DNA from: Asaia siamensis
GTDB taxonomy: Bacteria > Pseudomonadota > Alphaproteobacteria > Acetobacterales > Acetobacteraceae
DNA length: 64,000 bases
Direction: 5' to 3'
Assembly: GCF_014635085.1 (NCBI RefSeq)
Contig: NZ_BMCH01000001.1
Location: 124,001 to 188,000, forward strand
Positions 25,312 through 34,609 of the stretch are shown here, one piece after another. The position numbers and the translations under genes were made by a program. A model generated the notes under the pieces. That model saw only the letters and a list, made by a program, of their open reading frames with translations. It did no database searches and was not told the origin of the DNA. The first letter of the stretch is position 1; the number at the start of each line of letters is the position of its first letter.

Positions 25312-27444
25312 ATGAGTGATTCTTTTGAAAAACGCCTGAAAGAGGGAAGCCCGACGGAACGCGGCGCAGTCTATGATGGCAAGGGCGTCAATTTCGCGGT
25401 TTTCTCTGCCAATGCCGAGGCGGTCGAAATCTGTTTGTTCGACCAGAACGGAGAGAAGGAAACCGACCGGATCAGATTGCCAGAATATACCGATCAGGTT
25501 TTCCATGGCTGGGTTCCCGATCTGCGACCGGGGCAGCTCTATGGTTACCGCGTGCATGGTCCCTATGAGCCGAATGAGGGGCATCGCTTCAACCCCAACA
25601 AGCTGCTGCTTGACCCGTATGCGCGCGAGCATTTCGGCGAAATCACCTGGAATCCTGCGCTTTTCGGCTATCAGCTCGGTCATGCCGACAAGGATCTGAG
25701 CTTCGATGATCGTGACAGCGCGGCTTTCATGCCCAAATGCGTCATCACCGATCCGGCCGCGCAGAATCTCCGCCCGCTCAAGACGCGCTGGACCGACACT
25801 GTCGTCTATGAAACCCATGTGCGAGGCTATACGCTCAATCATCCGCGCGTGCCCCGCAGGCTGCGGGGTACCTACGCCGGACTGGGAAACCGTCACGTCA
25901 TCGAGCATCTGAAATCGCTTGGTGTCACCACCATCGAACTGCTGCCGATCCAGAGCTTCGTGGCTGACGAATATCTCGTGGATAAGGGCCTGACCAATTA
26001 CTGGGGCTATAACACGATCGGCTATTTCTCGCCCGATACGCGCTATGCGGCTGATCAGGATGACGCGCTCTCAGAGGTGCGCCGCATGGTGGCGGCCTAT
26101 CACGAGGCGGGCATCGAAGTGATCATGGACGTTGTCTATAACCACACGGCAGAGGGCAACGAGCTTGGCCCAACCCTGTCGTTCAAGGGACTTGACAATG
26201 CTTCCTATTACCGGCTCATGCCGGACAACAAACGATTCTATATTAATGATACCGGAACAGGTAATACGTTTAACCTGACCAAACTGGCGCCAATACAATT
26301 CGTTGCAGACAGCCTGCGTTACTGGGCGAACGAGATCGGTGTTGACGGGTTCCGGTTCGATCTCGGCACGATTCTGGCACGCGAACTCGATGGCTTTGAC
26401 AGTGAGTCAGGCTTTCTCAGGATCTGCCGTCAGGACCCGACCCTGACGCATCTGAAGATGATCGCCGAGCCATGGGATATCGGCCCTGGCGGATATCAGG
26501 TGGGGCATTTCCCGCCGGGCTGGGCAGAGTGGAATGACAAATTCCGCGATACGGTGCGCGATTTCTGGCGCGGTGAGGCCAAGGCCGATGTGCTCGCACC
26601 CCGTCTGCTGGGCAGCCCGGACATGTTCAACCATTCGGGTCGGCAGGCCTGGGCAAGTGTGAACTTCATCACGGCTCATGACGGGTTCACTCTGCTCGAT
26701 TGCGTCTCCTATAACGAGAAGCATAACGAGGCGAATGGCGAGGATAACCAGGACGGTACTTCTGACAACCGTTCCTTTAATTACGGCGTAGAAGGGCCGA
26801 CAGACGACGCAGAGATCAATGCGGTACGCTGGCGTCAGTGCCGGAACATGCTCGCCACCCTGATCTTCTCGCAGGGGACACCGATGATTCTGGCGGGTGA
26901 TGAGTTCGGTCGCACCCAGGGGGGCAATAACAATGCCTATTGCCAGAACAACGATATCTCATGGGTCAACTGGAGCATCAGTGAAGAGGGCGCACGGCTC
27001 TCCAAATTCACCACGCGACTTCTGGCCCTGCGTCGGCGTTTCCCCATTCTGCGCCGCTCGCGTTTCCTGACCGAGGCTTACAATCCCGATCTCGATGTGA
27101 AGGAACTGAGCTGGATCAGCGCCTCGGGTGGCGTGATGCAGCAGGATGAATGGTCGCAGGCACAGTGTTTCGGTCTCATGCTCGATGGGCGCGCCCAGCC
27201 GAGCGGCATCATGCGTCGTGGCGCCGATGCAACCCTGCTGCTCATTCTCAACAGCTGGCACGACGTGGTGCAGTTCACTCTGCCCAAGGCGGAAGGGGAG
27301 GAGTGGAAGCTGCTTCTCGATACCAACCGGCCGGATGATGGCGACACGCTCGAGCAGGAGCTTTTCGCACAGGAGAAGGTCTATACGGTCACAGGCCGAT
27401 CGGTTCTGCTGTTCGAACTGATCACCCAGCCCGAGGCCAACTGA
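25312..27444 (+). CDS. glgX: Glycogen debranching enzyme (GH13_11)
   Basis: 710 residues. It removes alpha-1,6 branches of limit dextrins. An N-terminal CBM48-like domain (GVNFAVFSANAEAVEICLFDQNGE, in part) is followed by the barrel. The motifs are DVVYNHTAEGNE (region I), GFRFDLGTIL with nucleophile Asp (about residue 347), IAEPWDIGPGGYQVGHFPPGW with the acid/base Glu (in part), and FITAHDGFTLLD. These are typical of GlgX/isoamylase. It is divergent from glgA, so the two share a control region of about 200 nt. Together with treY/treZ it would feed linear maltodextrins into trehalose synthesis. Confidence 0.96.
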   Translation: MSDSFEKRLKEGSPTERGAVYDGKGVNFAVFSANAEAVEICLFDQNGEKETDRIRLPEYTDQVFHGWVPDLRPGQLYGYRVHGPYEPNEGHRFNPNKLLLDPYAREHFGEITWNPALFGYQLGHADKDLSFDDRDSAAFMPKCVITDPAAQNLRPLKTRWTDTVVYETHVRGYTLNHPRVPRRLRGTYAGLGNRHVIEHLKSLGVTTIELLPIQSFVADEYLVDKGLTNYWGYNTIGYFSPDTRYAADQDDALSEVRRMVAAYHEAGIEVIMDVVYNHTAEGNELGPTLSFKGLDNASYYRLMPDNKRFYINDTGTGNTFNLTKLAPIQFVADSLRYWANEIGVDGFRFDLGTILARELDGFDSESGFLRICRQDPTLTHLKMIAEPWDIGPGGYQVGHFPPGWAEWNDKFRDTVRDFWRGEAKADVLAPRLLGSPDMFNHSGRQAWASVNFITAHDGFTLLDCVSYNEKHNEANGEDNQDGTSDNRSFNYGVEGPTDDAEINAVRWRQCRNMLATLIFSQGTPMILAGDEFGRTQGGNNNAYCQNNDISWVNWSISEEGARLSKFTTRLLALRRRFPILRRSRFLTEAYNPDLDVKELSWISASGGVMQQDEWSQAQCFGLMLDGRAQPSGIMRRGADATLLLILNSWHDVVQFTLPKAEGEEWKLLLDTNRPDDGDTLEQELFAQEKVYTVTGRSVLLFELITQPEAN

Positions 27445-27454
27445 TCCGGCAGGC

Positions 27455-27476
27455 GCGGCGGTTCTCATGCCGCCGC
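27455..27476. terminator. Hairpin between convergent glgX and Lrp-type gene
   Basis: GCGGCGG (27455-27461) pairs with CCGCCGC (27470-27476) around an 8-nt loop, in the 41-nt gap between two convergent stops. A short CCCTTGAGTTT follows on the plus strand. It is probably the terminator for glgX and may serve both directions. Confidence 0.6.
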
Positions 27477-27485
27477 CCTTGAGTT

Positions 27486-27935
27486 TCAGACGGGCATATC
27501 CCTGTTATTGGCGATGGCCTCCATCGAGAGATAGGAGGTCACCGTGTCGAGTTCGACCTTGCCGATCAGGGTCTGATAGATCGTGTCAAAGGCATTCATG
27601 TCCTTTGCAACGATCTTGAGCATATAGTCGTAATCCCCCGCCAGCCGGTGGAAATCGACGATATGCGGAATTGAGAGAATGGCCTCGCGAAACTGGCCAA
27701 GCCATTCGCGCGAATGATAGCGCGTGCGCACCATCACGAATACCGTCACGCCGAGACCGATCGCCTCTTGGGAGAGGCGTATCGTCTCTCCCTGAATGAC
27801 CCCTTCGGCCCGTAACTGGTGGAGGCGGCGCCAACAGGCATTTTGCGACAGCCCCACCTTGTCGGCCAGTTCGCGCTGCGAGAGCGAGGCATCGTTCTGC
27901 AGCGTACGCAGGATTGCCTTATCAATTTGATCCAT
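27486..27935 (-). CDS. Lrp/AsnC-family transcriptional regulator
   Basis: 149 residues, the normal family length. The N-terminal helix-turn-helix is DKAILRTLQNDASLSQRELADKVGLSQNACWRRLHQL (in part), and the C-terminal ligand-binding RAM domain includes VMVRT, IVDFHRLAGDYDYMLKIVAKDM and YLSMEAI. Family members sense amino acids and usually control a neighbouring metabolic or transport gene. It is divergent from the class V aminotransferase gene, with about 70-115 nt between starts, so that gene is the likely target. The specific effector cannot be read. Confidence 0.92.
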   Translation of the reverse strand: MDQIDKAILRTLQNDASLSQRELADKVGLSQNACWRRLHQLRAEGVIQGETIRLSQEAIGLGVTVFVMVRTRYHSREWLGQFREAILSIPHIVDFHRLAGDYDYMLKIVAKDMNAFDTIYQTLIGKVELDTVTSYLSMEAIANNRDMPV

Positions 27936-28052
27936 AAAACCTCTGAAAACAGATCATTTGATAGAAAGATACCGCGTATCGTGAGGAAATAGGAGGAGTT
28001 TTTGCGGGGACGTCGCAGTAATCTTGCCGCACTGCCATTTGGAGCTGCGTTC

Positions 28053-29510
28053 ATGTTCACTCCCGAGACCTGTCTTGCCGATTTCGCCCGTTCCCTGAGC
28101 ATGCCCGAGGGGTTCGAGGCGCTGCGCAAGGGCGTGATTGGTGAGGGGGTACCGGTGCCCGGACCGTTCGGCGATCATCCTTTGCTCTATGCCGATTATG
28201 TCGCATCGGGGCGGGCCCTTCTGCAGGTCGAGAACTTCATGCTGACGCAGGTACTGCCCTATTACGCCAATAGTCACACCCAGGCGTCCTATTGCGGCCG
28301 CATGATGACCCGTCTGCGTGCCTCTGCTCGCGCCCATATCGCCCGGCTCTGTCAGGCGCCTGCAGGATTCAGCGTGGTCTTTACAGGCTCGGGCGCCACA
28401 TCCGGCATCAACCGTCTGGTCAGTCTCATGGGCATCGGCGCAGCGATTGCAGCGGGTGAAACCCCGCTCGTGCTGATCGGCCCCTATGAGCATCATTCCA
28501 ATATCCTACCCTGGCGTGAGAGCGGGGCCGAGATCATCGAGATCGAGGAAGGACCAAAAGGCGGCCCCGATCTTGAGAGCCTTGAAAGGGTTCTGGCGGC
28601 GGTCAAGCCGGGGCGTCTCGTTGTCGGCGCTTTTTCGGCTGCCTCGAATGTGACGGGCATCCTGACGGATGTGGATGCCGTGACGCGTCTGCTCAATGCT
28701 CATGGTGCCCGCTCGGTCTGGGATTATGCCGGTGGCGCCCCCTATCTGGCCATCGACATGAAGGCTGGAACCGAGGTCCAGAAAGACGCGGTTGTCATTT
28801 CGCCTCATAAGTTCATCGGCGGGCCGGGCGCTTCGGGTGTAATGATCGTACGAGATGCGGCAGTAGCCATCACGCGTCCCAGCTTGCCGGGGGGCGGAAC
28901 GGTGCGTTTCGTCTCGCCATGGGGGCATGACTATTCTGCCTGCATCAGCGACCGAGAAGAAGCCGGGACACCCAATGTCGTCGGCGATATCCGCGCCGCT
29001 CTGGCGTTTCTGGTCAAAGAGGCCATCGGGCAGGATTTCATGGACGCCCGTCACGCCGCCCTGCGTCAGCGTGCGCTCGATGCGTGGCGCTCTGTCGCTG
29101 AAATCGAGCTGATCGGTACGGCGAAAGACGCGCCGGCACTCCCGATCTTCTCAATGCGCATTCGCGATCGCCAGCGTGGTGGCTATGTGCATCAGCAGCT
29201 CTTCACGCGGCTCCTGTCTGATTGCTACGGCATTCAGGCGCGAGGCGGCTGCGCCTGCGCCGGGCCTTATGCCCATCGCCTGCTTTCGATTGATGCCCCT
29301 GCTTCAGCCCTGCTGCGTCAGGCCATTCTCTCGGGGCAGGAAATCGAAAAGCCGGGCTGGACCCGACTGAATTTCAGCGTGCTGATGAGCGATGAGAAGG
29401 TCGATCGCGTCATCAATGCCGTCACGACACTCGCGCGCCAGCCTTACCCGATGGCCGATTTCTATCGCTGCGATGAGCAGACAGCGCGTTTCGAGGCGCT
29501 CTCGGCCTGA
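28053..29510 (+). CDS. Class V aminotransferase-fold PLP enzyme
   Basis: 485 residues from the ATG at 28053, which has GGAG 8 nt upstream. A TTG at 28002 with an excellent AGGAGGAG 5 nt before it would add 17 residues and cannot be excluded. The fold-type-I core resembles cysteine desulfurase/SufS-like and isopenicillin-epimerase-like enzymes. It shows ADYVASGRAL, the GSGATSGINRLV cofactor loop, WDYAGGAPYLAID with the ring-stacking region, and the PLP lysine in VVISPHKFIGGPGASG. A cysteine-containing loop, ARGGCACAGPYAH, lies near the C-terminus. It is divergent from an Lrp regulator. The substrate is unknown; desulfuration or deamination of an amino acid fits the context. Confidence 0.85.
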   Translation: MFTPETCLADFARSLSMPEGFEALRKGVIGEGVPVPGPFGDHPLLYADYVASGRALLQVENFMLTQVLPYYANSHTQASYCGRMMTRLRASARAHIARLCQAPAGFSVVFTGSGATSGINRLVSLMGIGAAIAAGETPLVLIGPYEHHSNILPWRESGAEIIEIEEGPKGGPDLESLERVLAAVKPGRLVVGAFSAASNVTGILTDVDAVTRLLNAHGARSVWDYAGGAPYLAIDMKAGTEVQKDAVVISPHKFIGGPGASGVMIVRDAAVAITRPSLPGGGTVRFVSPWGHDYSACISDREEAGTPNVVGDIRAALAFLVKEAIGQDFMDARHAALRQRALDAWRSVAEIELIGTAKDAPALPIFSMRIRDRQRGGYVHQQLFTRLLSDCYGIQARGGCACAGPYAHRLLSIDAPASALLRQAILSGQEIEKPGWTRLNFSVLMSDEKVDRVINAVTTLARQPYPMADFYRCDEQTARFEALSA

Positions 29511-29516
29511 CAGAAC

Positions 29517-29951
29517 TCAGGCGTCTTCTTCGGTTTCGTTCTGCGCGATCTGGAAGGCGCCTGCATTGAGTTTCGAGGCAGCCTGATGGCCGAGCGAAAC
29601 GGCACCGAGGCAAAGCAGGGCAGAGAGCGCGATATTGAGCATCGCCCGCCCCCAGGCATCAGCACGCAACAGATCGAGGGTCTGCAGGCTGAACGACGAA
29701 AAAGTCGTATAACCGCCGCAGATACCAACCATCACGAACAGGCGCATATTTTCCGAGACAGGAAAGCGCCCATGCGCCAAGGTCAGTGTTCCAAAAAAAC
29801 CGATGATGAATGACCCGACCGTATTGATGGCGAGGATCGTTCCCCAAGGCATGGCGCGGCTATAGGGTGCTGTTGCGAGCGTCACGAGATAGCGTCCCAG
29901 CGTGCCCAGCGCACCACCGAGCATGACAAAAAGGCAGGTCGTAAAAGACAT
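29517..29951 (-). CDS. crcB: Fluoride-specific ion channel CrcB/FluC
   Basis: 144 residues with four hydrophobic helices. The N-terminal GGALGTLGRYLV and the mid-protein GGYTTFSSFSLQTLDLL are the two family signatures; the latter contains the Phe/Thr residues lining the fluoride pore. The third helix is preceded by TVGSFIIGFFGTL. FluC channels expel fluoride as dual-topology dimers. The C-terminal tail is long and acidic. It is convergent with the aminotransferase gene (6 nt between stops). No fluoride riboswitch-like leader is obvious in the short upstream gap. Confidence 0.95.
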   Translation of the reverse strand: MSFTTCLFVMLGGALGTLGRYLVTLATAPYSRAMPWGTILAINTVGSFIIGFFGTLTLAHGRFPVSENMRLFVMVGICGGYTTFSSFSLQTLDLLRADAWGRAMLNIALSALLCLGAVSLGHQAASKLNAGAFQIAQNETEEDA

Positions 29952-29995
29952 CGGGTCAGGATACTCCGCTTGGAACCATCAGGATTGCGGCCTTA

Positions 29996-31702
29996 TCACA
30001 ACGCTGTCTCACGCGGCATGACTTTCTTGAGGCGATGGAAGCTCAGGGTCTCGATCGTCGCCCCGGCGCCCGTCGCCTCGAGCTTGAGAAAGCTCAGCGG
30101 ATTGGCGGGAAAGAGCAGGGCGGTGCCAACCGAAAGACCGCCATTGGCAAAAACCTCGAGCGTGCAGGCATCCAGCACGATCCTGACATCGAAATGGCGG
30201 TCATCGGGGTTGAGGGCGGTTGAAAACTGACCGGTAAAGAAAGGCTGCTTGAAGCCGTTGAGGTCGCCTCTGTCGATCCAGAGCTGCCCGCTGAAAGCAT
30301 CAAAGCCGATGGTCAGATTTTCACTCAGATCATTGCCGAACACGATGACAAAGCGCCCGGTACGTCCCTTGTCGCCCAGTGGCAGATCGGGGGTCATCTG
30401 ATCGACAGTGACACTGAGCGTCAGTTCCAGCGCGGTGCCAAGCGGTAGCGGCACAGAGGCGCTCGCCCCTGCAGCCAGTTTTGGGCAGGCGAAGGGGATG
30501 GGCGCCTCGCGCAGGGCTTCGAGCCCTCTCGGTGCTTGCGCCAGACGCAGCCACCCTGCTGAGTCGTGCCGTAGTGTCATGAGCCGTGGCAGCGTCATGC
30601 AGCCGCGCCAGCTCTGGGTCGGCAGTTCCTGGCAATATTGCCAGTTACCCAGCCAGGCGATGGAGACAGCCTCATTGCCCGGCATATTCTCATAGCACTG
30701 AAGGGCGTAGGCATCCTTGGCGAAATCGGTCAGGCCGATCACCGTGTCGTCTGGCGTGAAGCGACTGCCATCGAAATTGCCCACAAAATACTGGGTCGTG
30801 CTGCCACCCGTCGGCCCACCGGGATTGACCGAGATGAACAGAACCCAGCGTGATCCGCCACCCTCGATGGGGATCTCGATCAGGTTGGGGCATTCATAAT
30901 CGACACCGAACAGTCCCGAAGGGCCAAAATCGCTGGTGTGGGTCCAGTGCTGCAGGTCGGTCGAGGCGTAGAACGCGATCTGATGCTGGCGAGCCTTGGC
31001 CACGACCATGACCCATTGGCCGGTGGGCTTGTGAAAGATCACCTTGGGGTCACGAAAGGAATTGCTGCCGATGTCGAGCACCGGGTTATGCGCGATATCC
31101 TTGAAGCTCTTGCCCTGGTCATCGCTGATCGCGAGAAACTGCGTCTGTTTTTTCGGGGTTGCCCGCGTATAGAGCGCCACGAGTCCGCCTTTGCCTGAAG
31201 GAAAGAGGTTGGATGTGTTCTGGGCGTCCAGCACGGCGCAACCCGTGAAAGCCTCGCCCTCTGGCGTTTCGCTCAGGGCTATGGGCTGATCTTCCCATCC
31301 CAGAAGATCGGTGCTCGTCGCATGGCCCCAGTGAACGCGCCCGGCATAGGGGGCAAAGGGGTCATATTGATAATAGAGATGATAGACCGTGCCGTCATGG
31401 ATCAGCCCGTTCGGGTCATTCATGAAGCCGCGTTCGGGCGAGTAATGGATAGTAGGGCGATAAAGCGCGTCGGCCTGTGTGCGAATGACAGGATGCGAGG
31501 TCACGTCCGGCTGGTCGGCGGGTGAGGGGTGAGAGGCATTCGGTTCTGACTTGCGCTCGCCCTCGGGTGCGCGCGGCGGAGCCTGGGGGCCGGGCTCAGA
31601 CGCCTGCGCGATCGACAGACCCACGACGCCTCCACCAGTGGCGAGCAGCGAGGCAAGTGCCGTGCGTCGGCTCAAACCGGGGGCGGTGGGGCGCTTGGCC
31701 AT
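29996..31702 (-). CDS. Tat-exported GH32 fructan beta-fructosidase/levanase
   Basis: 568 residues. The N-terminal SRRTALASLL with a hydrophobic segment and A-x-A-like cleavage region is a twin-arginine signal. A Pro/Glu-rich linker precedes the five-bladed catalytic domain. GH32 motifs are RGFMNDPNG with nucleophile Asp96, FRDPKVIF and the acid/base Glu in DYECPNLIEIP. A C-terminal beta-sandwich (LEVFANGG region) completes the family fold. It hydrolyses sucrose, inulin or levan to fructose and, from its signal, works in the periplasm or outside. It is divergent from a TonB-dependent receptor gene, suggesting coupled fructan or sucrose uptake. Confidence 0.93.
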   Translation of the reverse strand: MAKRPTAPGLSRRTALASLLATGGGVVGLSIAQASEPGPQAPPRAPEGERKSEPNASHPSPADQPDVTSHPVIRTQADALYRPTIHYSPERGFMNDPNGLIHDGTVYHLYYQYDPFAPYAGRVHWGHATSTDLLGWEDQPIALSETPEGEAFTGCAVLDAQNTSNLFPSGKGGLVALYTRATPKKQTQFLAISDDQGKSFKDIAHNPVLDIGSNSFRDPKVIFHKPTGQWVMVVAKARQHQIAFYASTDLQHWTHTSDFGPSGLFGVDYECPNLIEIPIEGGGSRWVLFISVNPGGPTGGSTTQYFVGNFDGSRFTPDDTVIGLTDFAKDAYALQCYENMPGNEAVSIAWLGNWQYCQELPTQSWRGCMTLPRLMTLRHDSAGWLRLAQAPRGLEALREAPIPFACPKLAAGASASVPLPLGTALELTLSVTVDQMTPDLPLGDKGRTGRFVIVFGNDLSENLTIGFDAFSGQLWIDRGDLNGFKQPFFTGQFSTALNPDDRHFDVRIVLDACTLEVFANGGLSVGTALLFPANPLSFLKLEATGAGATIETLSFHRLKKVMPRETAL

Positions 31703-31883
31703 GCAGATCGTCCTTATCTCTCTTCAGGAAGGGGCAGCATAGGCTCGAGATTGCAGCAGCGCCAAATCGGTCTTTGCCCGTTTTTGGGCAGTTCAATGCC
31801 TTCATTCCGATCACAGGCTCCTCTCAGCCGGGATATGTAACGGTTCTTGCATCCACACTTTGTCACATTTAGCGTCATGATAA

Positions 31884-31907
31884 CGATACAGCATCATTCC
31901 TGTATCG
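31884..31907. promoter_or_regulatory. 8-bp palindrome upstream of the TonB receptor
   Basis: CGATACAG (31884-31891) and CTGTATCG (31900-31907) form a perfect inverted repeat with an 8-nt spacer, 27 nt before the receptor ATG and inside the 230-nt divergent region with the GH32 gene. Position and symmetry suit a repressor operator controlling the receptor. The binding protein is not known. Confidence 0.45.
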
Positions 31908-31934
31908 GAACAAATGTGCGGAGGTCAGCTCGAT

Positions 31935-34418
31935 ATGCGTCATGATGGCAAGGGGCGACGAACCCCGAACGCAAGGCAGATCCTGATCTGTGCTTCTGCC
32001 CTTTACTGCGTTTCTCAGCTTGCCTTGTCTCGATCTGCAGCAGCTGAGGCGAAACCAGTCGGCAAACAGAACTCAGTTTCGGCAGATACTGCAAAAAAGG
32101 CGCGTCACCACACCGCCCTCAGAGGGGGTGAACCGCGAACGCATACCCGTCATGTGCCAAGGCACGATGTCGAGGCCCGATCTGGCGAGTCCATGGTGAT
32201 CTCTGCCCATCGCATTGCTTCTCACGGCGCGACAGAAATGGTCACACGCCAGACGATGGATCATTTTACCGCTGGCACGAGCCCCATGCAGATCCTGGCA
32301 CTTACGACACCGGGCGCCAATTTTGCTTCAGACGATGCGTTCGGTCTCGATACAGTCGCCAATACGCTTTATATCCGTGGCTTCAATCAGTCGCAGCTTG
32401 GTGTTTCCATGGACGGTATTCCCATGGGTACGCAGGGCTTTCATAACTGGAACGGTCTGGGCGTCGACCAGATGGCGATTCAGGAAAACATCGCCGGCAT
32501 GACGCTCACACAAGGCGCAGGCGCGGTGGAAATGCTCTCTGCCCAGACGCTCGGGGGCGCGATCACCTTCACGACGGATGACCCGCAGGACAAGGCGGGC
32601 GGGCGAGTCAGCCAGACCTTCGGCAGCTTCGACTTGTTTCGCACCTTTGCCCGCGCCGATAGCGGCATCCTGAATGCGACGGGCACGAAATTCTACGCCT
32701 CCTATGCGCGTACGGCTCAGGATCTGTGGAAAGGTTTTGGTGACCAGCAGGAGCATCAGGCCAATTTCAAGCTCGTACAGCCCGTCGGAGAGCATGGAAA
32801 AATCACGGCGATCTTCGATTATTCCAATTTCGACCAGTATAATTTCATGAGCCTTACCAAAAACATGTGGCGCCTGCTGGGGCGCAACACGACCTATCTC
32901 AAGCCCGATTATGAAAAGGCCAAGCAATACGCCTATTATGCCCAGAACGGCGGTATCCCGCCCGGACTACCCGCCGGGATCACCAATGACGAGGTGGGGG
33001 ATTTTGCCTATGACGGCACGCAGGAGCAGCGCAATTATCTCTCGGCGGTTCGGGGTGATTTTGACCTGGCTTCCAATATCACCTCGCACACACTGGCCTA
33101 TGGCCATATTTCCAACGGCGTCTATCAGGGCACCAATCCCTTTCTGATTTCACCGGGTTCGGGCGTGTTGATGGCCGATCAGGCGGGGCACCCTGATGTG
33201 CGTCGGCTTGGTATGACCCAGAGCTTCGACATCAAGCTGCGCCACCACACCATCCAGACCGGCCTATGGTATGAGAATGACCGCTTCAATTATCCGATGC
33301 GTCTGTACGAGGACGGGCAGGATGCAGCGCATAATTCAAAGAGCGATTATTATGCCTATCAGGCGACAACCTGGTATGCCGACTCATTCAACACCAACAC
33401 ATTCCAGTTCTATATCCAGGATGTCTGGCACCTCACCAAAGGCATGACTCTTACGGGCGGATTCAAATCGCTCACCCAGACGACGCATGGTGGGACGAGC
33501 TTCGACCAGACCAGCGCGCTCGCCGATAGCTGGGGCACCTATTACAGCCATCCGGCCTCAGGCAGCCTCACTGCGTCGAATGCGTTCCTGCCGCATTTCA
33601 ACTGGGACTGGCATTTCGGGAATCATCATGAGCTTTATTGGGATATCGCTGAAAACATGCGCGCCTATGATTTTGGGGCGCAATCGGGATCTGGCAATCC
33701 ATGGGGCGGGCTGGGCTCGTCAGCCAACCCGGCACAATCGGTGTTCGATGCCAGCAAGAAAACACTCAAGCCCGAGCGCACCTGGAATTACGTGATCGGC
33801 TATCGCTTCAATTCGGAATTTTTCTCCGGCAGCGCCGATTTCTATCACACGGATTATATCAACCGTCTCGCGGCGATCACCAGTGGCCCGACCAATAATG
33901 TCTATGCCGCCTTTCTCAATGTCGGGCACGAGACCATGAACGGTGCCGATGTTCTGGGCACGATACGCCCTTTCAAGGGGCTTGAAATCACGAACAGCTT
34001 CAGCTGGAATAACGCAACATATGAGGATTCAGCCCTGCCTTATAATGGGACGACGATCAGCATTAAGGGAAAGCACCAGGTCTATTATCCGAAATTTATG
34101 TACAAGGCGAACTTGACCTATACATGGCGTCGCGCCAGCTTCAACTTCAACACGACCTATACCAGCCGTCGTGCCATGACCTATACGAATGATGAATATA
34201 TTCCGTCCTATTGGACGTCCAATATCAATGCCAGCTACGATTTCGGCAAAATCCTGTTCGCGCGCGGCATGAAACTGTCGGTTGGCGTCACCAACCTGTT
34301 CAACAGCGACTATATCGGCGGCGTCTATGGCGCCGCCTCCGTTTCCGGAGACGATAATGCCAATCTCTTTGTGGCGGCCCCACGGGAGTTTTTTGGCACG
34401 ATAGCCGCGCAGTTCTGA
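31935..34418 (+). CDS. TonB-dependent receptor, carbohydrate-type context
   Basis: 827 residues from the ATG at 31935, chosen because GGAGGT lies 9 nt upstream. After a signal peptide (about residues 14-38) there is a basic, histidine-rich stretch (KKARHHTALRGG and following, to about 80). A plug domain (LYIRGFNQSQLGVSMDGIPMG, in part) and a large aromatic-rich barrel ending in AAQF follow; a terminal Phe is typical for BAM recognition. Such receptors import iron chelates, vitamins or oligosaccharides. It is divergent from a GH32 fructanase and upstream of polyol dehydrogenases, which favours a saccharide. That substrate assignment is inference. No STN domain was recognised. Confidence 0.88.
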   Translation: MRHDGKGRRTPNARQILICASALYCVSQLALSRSAAAEAKPVGKQNSVSADTAKKARHHTALRGGEPRTHTRHVPRHDVEARSGESMVISAHRIASHGATEMVTRQTMDHFTAGTSPMQILALTTPGANFASDDAFGLDTVANTLYIRGFNQSQLGVSMDGIPMGTQGFHNWNGLGVDQMAIQENIAGMTLTQGAGAVEMLSAQTLGGAITFTTDDPQDKAGGRVSQTFGSFDLFRTFARADSGILNATGTKFYASYARTAQDLWKGFGDQQEHQANFKLVQPVGEHGKITAIFDYSNFDQYNFMSLTKNMWRLLGRNTTYLKPDYEKAKQYAYYAQNGGIPPGLPAGITNDEVGDFAYDGTQEQRNYLSAVRGDFDLASNITSHTLAYGHISNGVYQGTNPFLISPGSGVLMADQAGHPDVRRLGMTQSFDIKLRHHTIQTGLWYENDRFNYPMRLYEDGQDAAHNSKSDYYAYQATTWYADSFNTNTFQFYIQDVWHLTKGMTLTGGFKSLTQTTHGGTSFDQTSALADSWGTYYSHPASGSLTASNAFLPHFNWDWHFGNHHELYWDIAENMRAYDFGAQSGSGNPWGGLGSSANPAQSVFDASKKTLKPERTWNYVIGYRFNSEFFSGSADFYHTDYINRLAAITSGPTNNVYAAFLNVGHETMNGADVLGTIRPFKGLEITNSFSWNNATYEDSALPYNGTTISIKGKHQVYYPKFMYKANLTYTWRRASFNFNTTYTSRRAMTYTNDEYIPSYWTSNINASYDFGKILFARGMKLSVGVTNLFNSDYIGGVYGAASVSGDDNANLFVAAPREFFGTIAAQF

Positions 34419-34424
34419 CAAGCT

Positions 34425-34450
34425 CGGGTGGGGGATGCGCCCTCCGCCCG
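34425..34450 (+). terminator. Hairpin after the TonB receptor gene
   Basis: CGGGTGGGGG (34425-34434) can pair with CCTCCGCCCG (34441-34450) around a 6-nt loop, with two G-T wobbles in a 10-bp stem. It begins 6 nt after the stop. No T-tract follows, so it may be a Rho-assisted end or a 3' stabilising stem. Confidence 0.5.
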
Positions 34451-34609
34451 ATAATCCGCGCCCACAATCACATAGTAGTGTTCTGCGGACGCAAAAAATC
34501 ATCGGTTTTTGTTAAGAGTCAATCTATTTCGTGAGATAAAGTCGTTATATCTAACAGAAGGCGCGTGAAGAGAGGGTTCCTCAGGCGTCTCTGAAAGGGA
34601 AACGGCACA

